Origin: Pilimelia anulata
Lineage (GTDB): Bacteria; Actinomycetota; Actinomycetes; Mycobacteriales; Micromonosporaceae
Assembly (NCBI RefSeq): GCF_014647895.1
Contig: NZ_BMQB01000005.1
Location: forward strand, 310,001-374,000
Direction of reading: 5' to 3'
DNA length: 64,000 nucleotides
Under the pieces are notes generated by a model. It ran no database searches and was not told the DNA's origin. It saw only the letters and a list, made by a program, of their open reading frames with translations. A program made the translations under genes and the position numbers. Shown piece after piece: positions 8,856 through 17,543 of this stretch. The stretch's first letter is position 1. Every line of letters starts with the position of its first letter.

Positions 8856-9119
8856 TCAGTGGTCGGCGGGGTCCGCGGCGCGCCGGCGCCGGCGGTGCGC
8901 GTCGTGCCGGAGCATCGTGGCGAGCCCCGGCAGCCCCAGCAGGAAGCCGGCGAGGCAGATCCACAGCCAGTCGGTGTGGCCGCGGGCTTCCAGCCAGCCG
9001 CGGGCGGCCAGTAGCGTGAGCCCGGCGACCGCGAACGCGGCGAGCCCCGCGACGACGACCGGGACCATCGGCGGATCGAGCGCCCGGAGTCGGCGCGGCT
9101 CGTCGTCGTGTGCGGCCAT
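8856..9119 (-). CDS. DUF2530-like small membrane protein
   Basis: 87 residues with two predicted membrane helices: MVPVVVAGLAAFAVAGLTLL and a second around WLWICLAGFLLGLPGL. A charged His/Arg-rich C-terminus (LRHDAHRRRRRAADPADH) is probably cytoplasmic. The pattern and its position directly beside the DUF3027 gene fit the actinobacterial DUF2530 family. It is convergent with the DUF3027 gene, 12 bp apart. Function unknown. Confidence 0.75.
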   Translation of the reverse strand: MAAHDDEPRRLRALDPPMVPVVVAGLAAFAVAGLTLLAARGWLEARGHTDWLWICLAGFLLGLPGLATMLRHDAHRRRRRAADPADH

Positions 9120-9257
9120 TCGCCCAGCGTACGACCATCGCGGCGGTCCCCGGCACGCCCCCGGGGTGATCGACTGCATAGTGACCGGTGTCATAACCGG
9201 CTGGTCGTTAGCCAAGCGAACTACTACGATGGTGGAGAGAGACGGAGCGTTCAGGGA
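9120..9257. promoter_or_regulatory. Divergent promoter region of the DUF2530 and MarR genes
   Basis: This 138-bp stretch is less GC-rich than its surroundings. Near 9206-9225 it contains GTTAGCCAAGCGAACTAC, whose ends (GTTAG/CTAC) are partly palindromic. That is the kind of site MarR regulators use to repress their own operon with a neighbouring MFS gene. The assignment is weak and based only on position and partial symmetry. Confidence 0.35.
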
Positions 9258-9692
9258 ATGGCACCGAGTACCGTCGAGCCGCGCGATCTGGCGATCACGC
9301 TGCGCGACGCGATCACCCGGCTCAACCGGCGGGTCCGCCAGGCCCGCCCGGTCGGCGACCTCACCGTCGCGCAGTTGTCCGCGCTGACCAGCCTCGAACT
9401 GGCCGGCGACCTGACCCCGGGCGAGCTGGCCGACGCCGAACGGGTCCGCCCGCCGACGATGACGAGGATCATCGCCAAGTTGGCGGAGCGCGGCCTGGTC
9501 GAGCGCCGGCCGCACCCGACCGACGGCCGGCAGGCGATCATCGCCGCGACCGCCGAGGGCCGCGCGGTGTACGCGCGGTTCGCCCGGGTCCGGGACGAGT
9601 GGCTGACCCGCCGCCTGCGCGAGCTGACCGACGCCGAGCGGACGACCCTGGTGGCCGCCGCCGCGATCCTGCGCCGGCTGGCCCGCGACTAG
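9258..9692 (+). CDS. MarR-family transcriptional regulator
   Basis: A 144-residue winged-helix regulator. The recognition helix region is DLTPGELADAERVRPPTMTR, followed by the wing GLVERRPHPTDGRQAIIAAT, where the D-x-R pair (DGR) is characteristic of MarR proteins. N- and C-terminal helices would form the dimer interface. It is 72 bp upstream of an MFS transporter gene on the same strand, a classic repressor-efflux arrangement. The likely ligand is a small toxic compound, but it cannot be named. The ATG chosen has a weak ribosome site. Confidence 0.92.
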   Translation: MAPSTVEPRDLAITLRDAITRLNRRVRQARPVGDLTVAQLSALTSLELAGDLTPGELADAERVRPPTMTRIIAKLAERGLVERRPHPTDGRQAIIAATAEGRAVYARFARVRDEWLTRRLRELTDAERTTLVAAAAILRRLARD

Positions 9693-9764
9693 CCGCACCC
9701 CGCGCCCCGTCCGGCCGGCGGACCGCATCCGCCGCAACGGACGTCACCGAGGGGGCGCATACGA

Positions 9765-11042
9765 GTGCGCACGAAGCTGGCCAGCGCGGTCCAATCACTC
9801 ACGGTCAGGAACTACCGACTCTTCGCCACCGGACAATTGATCAAGCTGCTCGGCGTGTGGTCCATGTTCACGGCGCAGGACTGGCTCGTCCTGCAACTCT
9901 CCGGGGACTCGGCCACCGCGCTGGGGATGGTGACCGCGCTCCAGTTCATCCCGGTCCTGCTGCTCACGCTGTACGGCGGCCGGCTCGCCGACCGGTACGA
10001 CAAGCGGCGGCTGCTGATCGCCGCGAACGCCGCCTGGGCCGCCCTCGCCGTCGCCTTCGCCGTGCTGGCCGCCAGCGGCGTCGTGACCCTCTGGCACGTG
10101 TACGTCTTCGCCGCCGCGATGGGCGTCAGCGCCGCCATCGAGACCCCGGTGCGGCAGTCGTTCGTCTCCGAGCTGGTCGGCCCGACCCTGCTGCCGAACG
10201 CGCTGTCGCTGTCCGCCGCCACCTTCAACTCCGCCCGCATCCTCGGCCCGGCCCTGGCCGGCGTGGCGCTGGCCACCATCGACATCGGTCCGACGTTCCT
10301 GCTGAGTACGGTGTTCGCGGTCGCGCCGGTGCTCACCTTCCTCCGGATGCGGACCGCCGACCTGCACCGCGACGCCCCCCGGGCGGCCGCCGACGCGCGG
10401 ATCCGGGACGGCCTGCGGTACGTCGTGCGCCGCCCCGACCTGCTGGTCCCGATCGCGCTGATGAGCGTGGTGGGGCTGCTCGGCCTCAACTTCCCCGTCA
10501 CCCTCGCCGCCCTCGCCAAGACCACCTTCCACACCGGCCCCGCCGCGTTCGGCCTGCTCACCACCGCCCTGGCCGGCGGCGCGCTGCTCGGCGCGCTGGT
10601 CAGCGGCAGCCGCCGGGCCCGCCCGTCGGTGTACGTGGTGGCCGGCGCGGCCGCCGCCTTCGGCCTGGCGGAGATCACCGTCGGGCTCGCCCCGAGCTTC
10701 GGCACCGCCGCCGCGCTGCTCGTGCCGACCGGGTTCTTCATGGTGCTGTTCGCCCAGGCGGCCAACCAGCGGGTGCAGATGGGCACCGACCCCGCGTACC
10801 GGGGGCGGGTCATGGCCCTGTACGTCCTCGTGTTCCTCGGCACCACCCCGATCGGCGCCCCGCTGGCCGGCTGGGTCGCCGAGCACGCCGGCCCCGGTAC
10901 GGCGATCTGGGTCGGCGGGGTGTGCTCGCTGGCCGTCGCGGTCGTCGCCCTGACCTGGAAGCTGCACCGGACCGGGGAGCGGCTGGCCTTTCGGTGGGCA
11001 CCCATCCCGCGGCTCTCGGTAGTCCCCTCGCCACACATCTGA
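9765..11042 (+). CDS. MFS transporter (enterobactin exporter/EntS-like)
   Basis: A 425-residue integral membrane protein with about 12 hydrophobic segments. The N-terminus (VRNYRLFATGQLIKLLGVW, then TAQDWLVLQLSG) and the loop motif GGRLADRYDKRRLL (an MFS motif A variant G-x-x-x-D-R-x-x-R-R) place it in the DHA3/EntS-like exporter group. A second motif, PAYRGRVMALYVLVFLGTTP, lies near residue 345. It starts at a GTG and probably forms an operon with the MarR gene, which would control it. The substrate is unknown. Confidence 0.9.
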   Translation: MRTKLASAVQSLTVRNYRLFATGQLIKLLGVWSMFTAQDWLVLQLSGDSATALGMVTALQFIPVLLLTLYGGRLADRYDKRRLLIAANAAWAALAVAFAVLAASGVVTLWHVYVFAAAMGVSAAIETPVRQSFVSELVGPTLLPNALSLSAATFNSARILGPALAGVALATIDIGPTFLLSTVFAVAPVLTFLRMRTADLHRDAPRAAADARIRDGLRYVVRRPDLLVPIALMSVVGLLGLNFPVTLAALAKTTFHTGPAAFGLLTTALAGGALLGALVSGSRRARPSVYVVAGAAAAFGLAEITVGLAPSFGTAAALLVPTGFFMVLFAQAANQRVQMGTDPAYRGRVMALYVLVFLGTTPIGAPLAGWVAEHAGPGTAIWVGGVCSLAVAVVALTWKLHRTGERLAFRWAPIPRLSVVPSPHI

Positions 11043-11130
11043 CCGGCCCAGCTCGGCATTTCGTCCCATTCCGACCAGTGGAGGCCCGTAAAGGTCGGTG
11101 GGTGTCGGCGGGTTGTGCTGAGGTAGGGGC

Positions 11131-11898
11131 ATGGAGGCACTGATTGGGGCCGGGGCGCTGCGGGGCGGACTGGGCATGGAGTACGCGCGCCTGCGCGCCG
11201 CCGCCGAGGCGGCGCCGCCGGACACGCCCGTACCGACCTGTCCGCAGTGGAGCCTGGCCGACCTGGTGAGCCACGTCGCCGAGGTGTACCTGCACAAGGC
11301 CGCCTGCATCCGCGCCGGCGCCGGACCCGAGCCCGACCCGCCCGGGCCCGGCCCCGAGCCGGCGCCGGCCGTCGAGCTGCTCGACCGGGCGTACGCCGAG
11401 CTGTGCGCCGAGTTCGACGCCCGCGGCCTGCACGACCCGGCCGCGAGCTGGTACCCGCGGGACCCCACCGTCGGCTTCTGGATCCGCCGGATGGCCCACG
11501 AGACCGTCATCCACCGGCTCGACGCCGCGCTGGCCGCCGGGGCGCCGCTGCCGCCGGTACCGACGCCGCTCGCCGTGGACGGCATCGACGAGGTGCTGCG
11601 GGTGTTCCTCCAGTTCGGCACCCAGGAGTACGGCCGCATGTTCGGCCCCGAACTCACCGAGGCCGACGGCCGGACCGTCCTCGTGCAGACCGCCGGCCGC
11701 GGCTGGGCCGTCCGGCTCACGCCGACCGGCGTCGCCGTCACCGAGGCCGACGCGGACACCGCGGCCGGCGCCACGCTCAGCGGCGAGCCGTACGATGTGC
11801 TGCGCTGGCTGTGGCGGCGCGGCGGCGCCCCGGAGCGCGGCGGCGACGCGGCGCTGACCGACCGGCTGGAGGCCCTCCTCGGCACGGCCACCCAGTAG
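11131..11898 (+). CDS. Maleylpyruvate isomerase/MDMPI family protein
   Basis: 255 residues of the DinB-like four-helix fold used by mycothiol-dependent maleylpyruvate isomerase relatives. The N-terminal domain has CPQWSLADLVSHVAEVYLHK (compare the W-x-x-x-D/E-L-x-x-H pattern) and WIRRMAHETVIHRLDA with the conserved H-E-x-x-x-H-R-x-D, which would bind a metal. The C-terminal 90 residues match the SCP2-like MDMPI C domain (TLSGEPYDVLRWLWRR). Related proteins act as mycothiol S-transferases; the substrate here is unknown. ATG start; an independent transcript is likely. Confidence 0.82.
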   Translation: MEALIGAGALRGGLGMEYARLRAAAEAAPPDTPVPTCPQWSLADLVSHVAEVYLHKAACIRAGAGPEPDPPGPGPEPAPAVELLDRAYAELCAEFDARGLHDPAASWYPRDPTVGFWIRRMAHETVIHRLDAALAAGAPLPPVPTPLAVDGIDEVLRVFLQFGTQEYGRMFGPELTEADGRTVLVQTAGRGWAVRLTPTGVAVTEADADTAAGATLSGEPYDVLRWLWRRGGAPERGGDAALTDRLEALLGTATQ

Positions 11899-11945
11899 CC
11901 ACCCGACCCGGCGCCCGCCGGGGCACAGCGGAGCGGAGGCGGCCG

Positions 11946-12602
11946 ATGGCGCAGCCCGGGGCGGCCGAGCACGCCGACGCGGTCGGTAGCGGTCCCGGCC
12001 GCGAGGCATCCGGCGGGGTCGAGCGGCTGTTCGTCGCGGTGGACCCCACGCCGCCCGCCGCCGCCCACCTCGCCGCCGCGGTCGCCGACCTGGACGTCGG
12101 CCGCGCCGCCGCCCGCGGCGTCAACGCCCGCCCGGTGCCGCCGGAGCGCTGGCACCTCACCCTGGCCTTCCTCGGCGACGTACCGCCCGCCGACCGCCCC
12201 GCCGTCGAGGAGGCGCTCTGGGTCGGCGCGGCGGCCTGGCGCTCCCGCGCCCGCGACCCGCTGGTCCTGCACCTGGCCGGCGGCGGCACCTTCGGCCGCG
12301 GCCCGTCGACGATCCTGTGGGCGGGCGTCGGCGGCGCGGCCGGCGAACTCGCCCACCTGGCCCGGCAGCTCCGGGTGGCCCTGCGCCGGCGCCGGCTGCC
12401 GTTCGACGGCAAGCCGTTCCGCCCCCACCTCACCCTGGCCCGCCCCGGCACCCGCCTGGACCCCGCCCCCGACGTCGCCGCCCTGGCCGCCTACGCGGGC
12501 CCACCGTGGACGCCCGCGGCGGTCCACCTGTACCGCAGCACCCCGGGCCCCGACCCCCACTACACCCGCCTGTCCACCACCGACCTGCACCCCCCGCCCT
12601 GA
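11946..12602 (+). CDS. thpR: RNA 2',3'-cyclic phosphodiesterase
   Basis: A 218-residue member of the 2H phosphoesterase superfamily. Both catalytic tetrapeptides are present: HLTLAFLG near residue 70 and HLTLARPG near residue 162. The start of the fold, ERLFVAVDPTPPAAAHL, is typical, as is FDGKPFRPHLTLARPG. Family members open 2',3'-cyclic phosphates at RNA ends (LigT/ThpR). About 28 residues before ERLFVAVD are low in similarity, so the true start could be later. It follows the MDMPI gene closely on the same strand. Confidence 0.9.
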   Translation: MAQPGAAEHADAVGSGPGREASGGVERLFVAVDPTPPAAAHLAAAVADLDVGRAAARGVNARPVPPERWHLTLAFLGDVPPADRPAVEEALWVGAAAWRSRARDPLVLHLAGGGTFGRGPSTILWAGVGGAAGELAHLARQLRVALRRRRLPFDGKPFRPHLTLARPGTRLDPAPDVAALAAYAGPPWTPAAVHLYRSTPGPDPHYTRLSTTDLHPPP

Positions 12603-12632
12603 ACGCCAAGAGCGCGGCCCGAACGGGACGGA

Positions 12633-12766
12633 CGGCTCGAACCCCACGAGCGGCTCGAACCCCACGAGCGGCTCGAACATCACGAGCGAGGCTTGGGCAG
12701 CACGAGCGGCTTGAACGGCACGAGCGCGGCTCGCGCGGCAAGAGCGGCTCGATGAGCGGCACGAGC
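12633..12766. repeat. Imperfect 18-bp tandem repeats
   Basis: Units of the form CGGCTCGAACCCCACGAG begin at 12633 and 12651 (identical) and at 12669 (two mismatches). Diverged copies that keep the CACGAGCGGCT core continue to about 12766. The period is 18 bp, with occasional 20-bp units. Read as protein it would give a repetitive Arg/Ala/Ser-rich sequence, but no start or ribosome site supports that. Confidence 0.75.
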
Positions 12767-12879
12767 CCCGGCAACGCAGCCCAGCCCGCGCGCACAGGTC
12801 GGGCAACCGCACAACCCGGCTCGGCAGGCAACGATCGACCACGGCCCACCCCCGCAAGGCAGGGCAGCAACGCGGAGCC

Positions 12880-12944
12880 GGAGGGGGCGGGTGCCCCGGC
12901 AGGGATCAAGCCTGACCGCCCCTGCCGGGGCACCCGCCCCCTCC
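12880..12944. terminator. 25-bp perfect inverted repeat, probable bidirectional terminator
   Basis: Arms 12880-12904 and 12920-12944 are exact reverse complements over 25 bp (GGAGGGGGCGGGTGCCCCGG and onward) with a 15-nt loop. No T-tract follows on either strand, as is common in high-GC actinomycetes. It lies between thpR and sepH, which converge, so a transcription-stopping role for both is likely. Confidence 0.7.
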
Positions 12945-13092
12945 CGCGCAACCCACGACCACACCAACGGCACCGACCACCCCACGCGGCGCCGACCACG
13001 TCATGCGGCAGCGACCACCCATGCGGCAGCGACCACCTCAAGCAGCGGCGGAACGGATAGCGCCGAAGAAACAGATGGTGCGAAGAAACGGA

Positions 13093-14166
13093 TCAGCTCG
13101 ACTCGCGGGCCGCCCCCGGCGCCCCGCCGAACAGCACGTCGTCCCAGCTCGGCAGCCGCTTCCGCGACTTCGTCGGCGTCTCGGACTCGGCCGCCGTCCG
13201 GCGCGGCCGCAGCACCGCGAGCGACGGTACGGCCGGCACCTCCTTCGGCGCGTCCGCGTCCTCCTCGAACGCCGACCCCGGCCCGCCGCCCAGCAGCGCC
13301 GCCGCCCCGCCGCTCACCGGCCTGGCCGGCCGCGCGGCCAGCCCGCCGCCGGCGGGCGAGTCCAGCGGCCGGTCGAGGCTGGCCAGCAGCGCGTCGCGGC
13401 CCGAGCGGATCGGGTCCGGCCGCCGCACCGGCTCGGCCAGCGCGGCCGGCAGCCCCCGCCCGCGCCCCGACTCGGCCGTCCGCGGGTCGCGCGCCGACTC
13501 CGGCCGCGGCTCGCTGGCGACCGGCAGGCCGTGCCCGCGGGCCGGCTCGCCGCGGCCGGGCAGCCCCGGCGCCGGCTCCTGGCCGAGCAGCGGCGCGGGG
13601 CGCTCGGTGCACAGGTACTGGGCCATGTCGTCGTACGCGCTGACGTGCTGCCGGGCCTTGTCCAGCTCCCACACCGCCTGCGCGGTGGCCTTGCCGGACG
13701 GCCAGGTGGCGACGATGCGCCAGGTGCCGTCGTCGCGCCGGTACGCGTCCCAGGAGATCTTGTCGGAGTCCACGCCGTGCTGGGTGAGCTTGCCGTCGAC
13801 CACCTCGGCGAGCGTGGCGCCCTTGTCCGAGCCGCGCAGCCGGGTGCGGCGCGCGTGCTGGGCGAGCATGGCCCGCTCCTGGAGCACCGGGCCCGCGTAC
13901 CGGAGCACCCGGTCGACCGGCACGCCGGCCACCCGGGCGACGTCGTCGGCGGTCTCGCCGGCCCGGATGCGGGCCTGGATGTCCCGCGGCGCGAGGGTGC
14001 GCGACGGGTCGGGCGCGGGCGGTGGGACCGCCGCGGCGCCGCTGCCGCCGTGCATCACGGTGCTGACGCGGTCGTCGAGGGGCAGCGCCAGCAGGCGCCC
14101 CACCTCGTCGGCGAGCACCAGGGCCTGACCGTCCTCAGAGAGGGCAACGAAGCGTACGGGTCGCAT
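13093..14166 (-). CDS. sepH: Septation protein SepH (DUF3071)
   Basis: 357 residues. The N-terminal DUF3071 domain (about 1-170) contains MRPVRFVALSEDGQALVLAD, a helix-turn-helix-like stretch IRAGETADDVARVAGVPVDR, and SWDAYRRDDGTWRIVATW. The rest is a long low-complexity Pro/Arg/Ala region ending in LPSWDDVLFGG. SepH homologues bind FtsZ and promote filament assembly at division septa. The ATG behind GGGGAGGCGGCACG is preferred over an upstream ATG-like extension. It ends close to the repeat-rich gap shared with thpR. Confidence 0.9.
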   Translation of the reverse strand: MRPVRFVALSEDGQALVLADEVGRLLALPLDDRVSTVMHGGSGAAAVPPPAPDPSRTLAPRDIQARIRAGETADDVARVAGVPVDRVLRYAGPVLQERAMLAQHARRTRLRGSDKGATLAEVVDGKLTQHGVDSDKISWDAYRRDDGTWRIVATWPSGKATAQAVWELDKARQHVSAYDDMAQYLCTERPAPLLGQEPAPGLPGRGEPARGHGLPVASEPRPESARDPRTAESGRGRGLPAALAEPVRRPDPIRSGRDALLASLDRPLDSPAGGGLAARPARPVSGGAAALLGGGPGSAFEEDADAPKEVPAVPSLAVLRPRRTAAESETPTKSRKRLPSWDDVLFGGAPGAARESS

Positions 14167-14297
14167 CGTGCCGCCTCCCCTCCCGCTGTAGCGTGTCCGC
14201 CGCTGCGCCGGCAACGGCCGCGGTTGAGCATGCCCCCCGCGCCCCCACCGTACGACATACGTCACTCATTGGGGTGAGCACACGCCGAGGTCCTCCG

Positions 14298-15425
14298 TCA
14301 CATCCTGGCGATGAGGTAGTCCAGGCACCGGGTCAGCGCCTCCACATCGGCGGGATCGACGGCGGGGAACAGGCCCACCCGGATCTGGTTGCGCCCCAGC
14401 TTGCGGTACGGCTCGACGTCGACGATGCCGTTGGCCCGCAGCGCCGCGGCGAGCGCCGCCGCGTCCACCCCGGCGGCGAAGTCGATCGTCGCGACCACCG
14501 GCGAGCGCAGGCCGGGGTCCGTCACGAAGGGTGTTGCCACGCCCGACCGCTCCGCCCAGCCGTACAGCGCCGCGGCGCTCTCCGCGCTGCGCTTCGCGGC
14601 CCAGGCGAGGCCGCCCTGCGCGTTGAGCCAGTCCACCTGCTCGGCCGCGAGCAGGATCGTCGCGAGCGCGGGCGTGTTGTACGTCTGGTCCCGCCGCGAG
14701 TTCTCGATCGCGGTGGTCAGGTCGAGGAACGCGGGGATGTACCGGCCGGACCCCTTGATCCGCGCCGCCCGCTCCAGCGCCGCCGGGGAGAGCAGCGCCA
14801 GCCACAGCCCGCCGTCGGCGCCGAGCGCCTTCTGCGGGGCGAAGTAGTAGGCGTCGGTCTCCCGCAGGTCGACCTCGAGCGCGCCGGCCGCCGACGTGCC
14901 GTCGTGCAGCATCAGCGCGGTCGGGTCGGCGCCGGCCACCCGGCGGACCGGCACGGCCACGCCGGTGGAGGTCTCGTTGTGCGGGATGCCGTACGTGTCC
15001 GCGCCCGGCTCCGCGACCAGCGTCGGCGCCGAGCCGGGCTCGGCGGTGCGCACGCGCGGCGCGTCGAGGAACGGCGCGTCGTCGACGGCCCGGGCGAACC
15101 TCCCGCCGAACTCGCCGAACGCCGCGAGCTGCGCCCGCTGCCGGATCAGCCCGAACGCGGCCACCTCCCAGAAGGCGGTGGCGCCGCCGTTGCCGAGCAC
15201 GACCTCGTACCCGTCCGGCAGGTCGAAGAGCGCGGCCAGGCCGCGGCGCAGCCGGGCCACCTGCGCCCGGACCGGTGCCTGCCGGTGCGAGGTGCCGAGG
15301 TACGCCGTACCGAGTTCGGCCAGCCGGGCGACGGCCTCGGGGCGCACCCGGGCCGGCCCGCAGCCGAACCGCCCGTCGGACGGCCGCAGCGCGGCCGGGA
15401 TCTCGATCACCCTGTCCTCGCCCAC
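14298..15425 (-). CDS. serC: Phosphoserine aminotransferase
   Basis: A 375-residue PLP-dependent aminotransferase of the SerC type, converting 3-phosphohydroxypyruvate and glutamate to phosphoserine. The start segment IEIPAALRPSDGRFGCGPAR followed by YLGTSHRQAPVR is diagnostic of the actinobacterial class. The PLP lysine lies in YYFAPQKALGADGG, and TYNTPALATILL is also conserved. A GTG at GEDRVIEI is chosen because GAGGATGGCGCC precedes it; a GTG ten codons earlier is possible but has no good ribosome site. Confidence 0.93.
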   Translation of the reverse strand: MGEDRVIEIPAALRPSDGRFGCGPARVRPEAVARLAELGTAYLGTSHRQAPVRAQVARLRRGLAALFDLPDGYEVVLGNGGATAFWEVAAFGLIRQRAQLAAFGEFGGRFARAVDDAPFLDAPRVRTAEPGSAPTLVAEPGADTYGIPHNETSTGVAVPVRRVAGADPTALMLHDGTSAAGALEVDLRETDAYYFAPQKALGADGGLWLALLSPAALERAARIKGSGRYIPAFLDLTTAIENSRRDQTYNTPALATILLAAEQVDWLNAQGGLAWAAKRSAESAAALYGWAERSGVATPFVTDPGLRSPVVATIDFAAGVDAAALAAALRANGIVDVEPYRKLGRNQIRVGLFPAVDPADVEALTRCLDYLIARM

Positions 15426-15832
15426 GGCGCCATCCTCGCACCGCCCCGCCGACACCGCACCCCTGTCACCGGCGCGTGTCCCCGGCCCGGACGGCCGATC
15501 CCGCGCGGGCGGATTCGGGCGCCCCCGGTGACCGCGCAGGCGATCACCGCGTTCGCCGCCCGCGCGGGCGGGTACGGACGGTCGAGCGTCCCGGCACGGT
15601 CCGTCGACAATGCCCCGGCCGGGGCCGGCGCATGATGTTGCTCACATCGCACGGCCGGCCGGCCCCGGCGCGGGTGGGTGACCGGTTACCCCGGCAGCCG
15701 GGTGGGTAGGGCCGGTCGGGGCGTAACCCGCGGCGGTCGGGCGGCCCCGGGTCGGCCGGCGCGCGGGGATCACGAACGCCGTTCGCGCAACCCGGCTGCG
15801 TACGGTCGACTCTCCGCCTGGAGGGAGCACCC
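15426..15832. other. 407-bp intergenic region upstream of serC and of a small gene
   Basis: It holds the promoter side of serC (minus strand) and of the 115-residue gene (plus strand). At 15677-15690 there is an imperfect palindrome, GGTGACCGGTTACC (12 of 14 positions symmetric), which could be an operator. I see no coding sequence or RNA gene here. Confidence 0.5.
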
Positions 15833-16180
15833 ATGCTCGCGTCGCTGTTCCGCCCCCGCCCGGCCGCCCCGGCGCCCGCCGCCGAGCCGGCGGTCACCGT
15901 CAACCACCAGCTCCACATGCTCGACATCGCGGACGCGTTCGCGGCGCTCGACCGGGCCACCCTCGCCGGCGTGAACCCGCACCTGCGCGCGGGCCAGCTC
16001 GCCGCCCGGTGGGACCTGTGGATGTTCGTCGAGCGGATCTGGGACGACGCCGGGCGGCGCGGGATCGACCCGGCGGCGGACCCGCGGTACGCGGCGGTGG
16101 CGGCGCTGCGCGACCTGATGGGCACGCTGTACGAGACCGCCGACGAGGCGCAACGCCTCGCCGGCGACCTGGAGTACTAG
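15833..16180 (+). CDS. Small conserved-looking protein of unknown function
   Basis: 115 residues, not recognised. After a Pro/Ala-rich start it is helical and acidic: AVTVNHQLHMLDIADAFAAL, then QLAARWDLWMFVERIWDDAG and LMGTLYETADEAQRLAGDLE. There is no signal peptide or membrane segment and no cysteine. The ATG follows GGAGGGAGC, a good ribosome site, and codon use is normal for the window, so I take it as real. It is convergent with the citrate synthase gene. Confidence 0.65.
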   Translation: MLASLFRPRPAAPAPAAEPAVTVNHQLHMLDIADAFAALDRATLAGVNPHLRAGQLAARWDLWMFVERIWDDAGRRGIDPAADPRYAAVAALRDLMGTLYETADEAQRLAGDLEY

Positions 16181-16265
16181 CCGGCTCCGACCGGCGACCG
16201 GAGCACCGGCGGTGACCCGGAGGCCGGCCGCGGAGAGTCGGCCGGCGACGCGGAGAGTCGGTCGG

Positions 16266-17381
16266 TTACGCGGCGGCGGCGCTCGGGGCGATCGTCGGCC
16301 AGCCGGGGACGTCCTCGGGGTGGCGGGCGGCGGGCCCGACGTACCGGGCGGCCGGCCGGACGATCCGGCCGAGCTGCTTCTGCTCCAGCACGTGCGCGCT
16401 CCACCCGGCCACCCGGGCACAGGTGAACATCGCGGTGAACATCTCCGCCGGCACCTGCGCGAAGTCCAGCACCACCGCGGACCAGAACTCCACGTTGGTC
16501 TCCAGCACCCGGTCCGGCTTGCGGGCGCGCAGCTCGGCCAGCGCGGCCCGCTCCAGCGCCTCGGCCACCTCGTACCGGGGCGCGCCCAGCTCGCGGGCGG
16601 CCGTCCGCAGCACCCTGGCCCGCGGGTCCTCGGCCCGGTACACCCGGTGGCCGAAGCCCATCAGCCGCTCGCCGCGGTCCAGCGCCTGCCGGACGTACCC
16701 CTCGGCGTCCCCGCTCTGCTCGACCGCCTCGATCATGTGCAGCACCCGGGTGGGCGCGCCGCCGTGCAGCGGCCCGGACAGGGCGCCGATCCCGGACGAC
16801 AGGCAGGCCGCGACGTCGGCGCCGGTGGAGGCGACGATCCGCGCGGTGAACGTCGAGGCGTTGAGGCCGTGCTCCGCGGCGGAGATGAAGTACGCGTCCA
16901 CGGCCCGCACGTGCCGCGGGTCCGGCTCGCCGCGCCACCGGCGCATGAACCGCTCGGTCACCGTGGCGGCCTTGTCGATCTCCTTCTGCGGTACCGGCGG
17001 CACGCCCGGGCCGCGGGCGGCCTGCGCGATGAAGCTCAGCGCGGTCACCGAGGTGCGGGCGAGGTCGGCGCGGGCCTGCTCGTCGCTGATGTCGAGGAGC
17101 TGGCGCAGCCCCCAGTGCGGGGCGAGCATGGCGACCGCGGACTGCACGTCGACCCGGATGTCACCGGTGTGCACCGGTACGGGGAACGGCTCGGCCGGCG
17201 GCAGGCCCGGCCCGAACGCCCCGTCCACCAGCAGCGCCCACACCTGCCCGAACGACACCCGGCCGATCAGATCCTCGATGTCGACGCCGCGGTACCGCAG
17301 GCTGCCGCCCTCCTTGTCCGGCTCGGCGATCTGCGTCTCGAACGCGACCACGCCCTCCAGACCGGGCTTGAAATCCGACAT
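16266..17381 (-). CDS. Citrate synthase (short actinobacterial citrate synthase 2 type)
   Basis: 371 residues, condensing oxaloacetate and acetyl-CoA in the TCA cycle; a 2-methylcitrate synthase activity cannot be excluded. The start DFKPGLEGVVAFETQIAEPD is typical. Catalytic segments are GPLHGGAPTRVLHM (first His), MGFGHRVYRAEDPRA (second His) and NVEFWSAVVLDFAQVP (Asp). An ATG is used with AGGAGG upstream. It is divergent from pdxH with a shared 160-bp promoter region. Confidence 0.9.
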   Translation of the reverse strand: MSDFKPGLEGVVAFETQIAEPDKEGGSLRYRGVDIEDLIGRVSFGQVWALLVDGAFGPGLPPAEPFPVPVHTGDIRVDVQSAVAMLAPHWGLRQLLDISDEQARADLARTSVTALSFIAQAARGPGVPPVPQKEIDKAATVTERFMRRWRGEPDPRHVRAVDAYFISAAEHGLNASTFTARIVASTGADVAACLSSGIGALSGPLHGGAPTRVLHMIEAVEQSGDAEGYVRQALDRGERLMGFGHRVYRAEDPRARVLRTAARELGAPRYEVAEALERAALAELRARKPDRVLETNVEFWSAVVLDFAQVPAEMFTAMFTCARVAGWSAHVLEQKQLGRIVRPAARYVGPAARHPEDVPGWPTIAPSAAAA

Positions 17382-17543
17382 GCAGGCCTCCTGCGCCGTG
17401 CACCGGGTGCCCCGGCGGCGGAAGCGGGGCACGATTGGACCATCATTGCTGCTCACGGGCCTGATCAGCGGCGTGAGCTGCGTCGCATGTCCGAACCTGA
17501 ACCCGTTCTCAGCAGGCAAAACGTGGTGTGGAGAGGGAGTGGC

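Larger units (their letters stand above)
12603..13092. other. 490-bp gene-free region with repeats between thpR and sepH
   Basis: No convincing coding sequence is seen, although frames stay open because of GC bias. The left part holds imperfect 18-bp tandem repeats, the middle a long perfect inverted repeat and the right an 18-bp-period pair (ATGCGGCAGCGACCACC starting at 13003 and 13021). The region separates the convergent genes thpR and sepH. Confidence 0.7.

Noticed and set aside
12633..13040. CRISPR array
   Set aside because: The repeats are short, imperfect and without unique spacers of constant length; no cas genes are near.
12430..13060. Open frames through the repeat region between thpR and sepH
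   Set aside because: They arise from repeats in GC-rich DNA; no start, ribosome site or similarity supports a gene.
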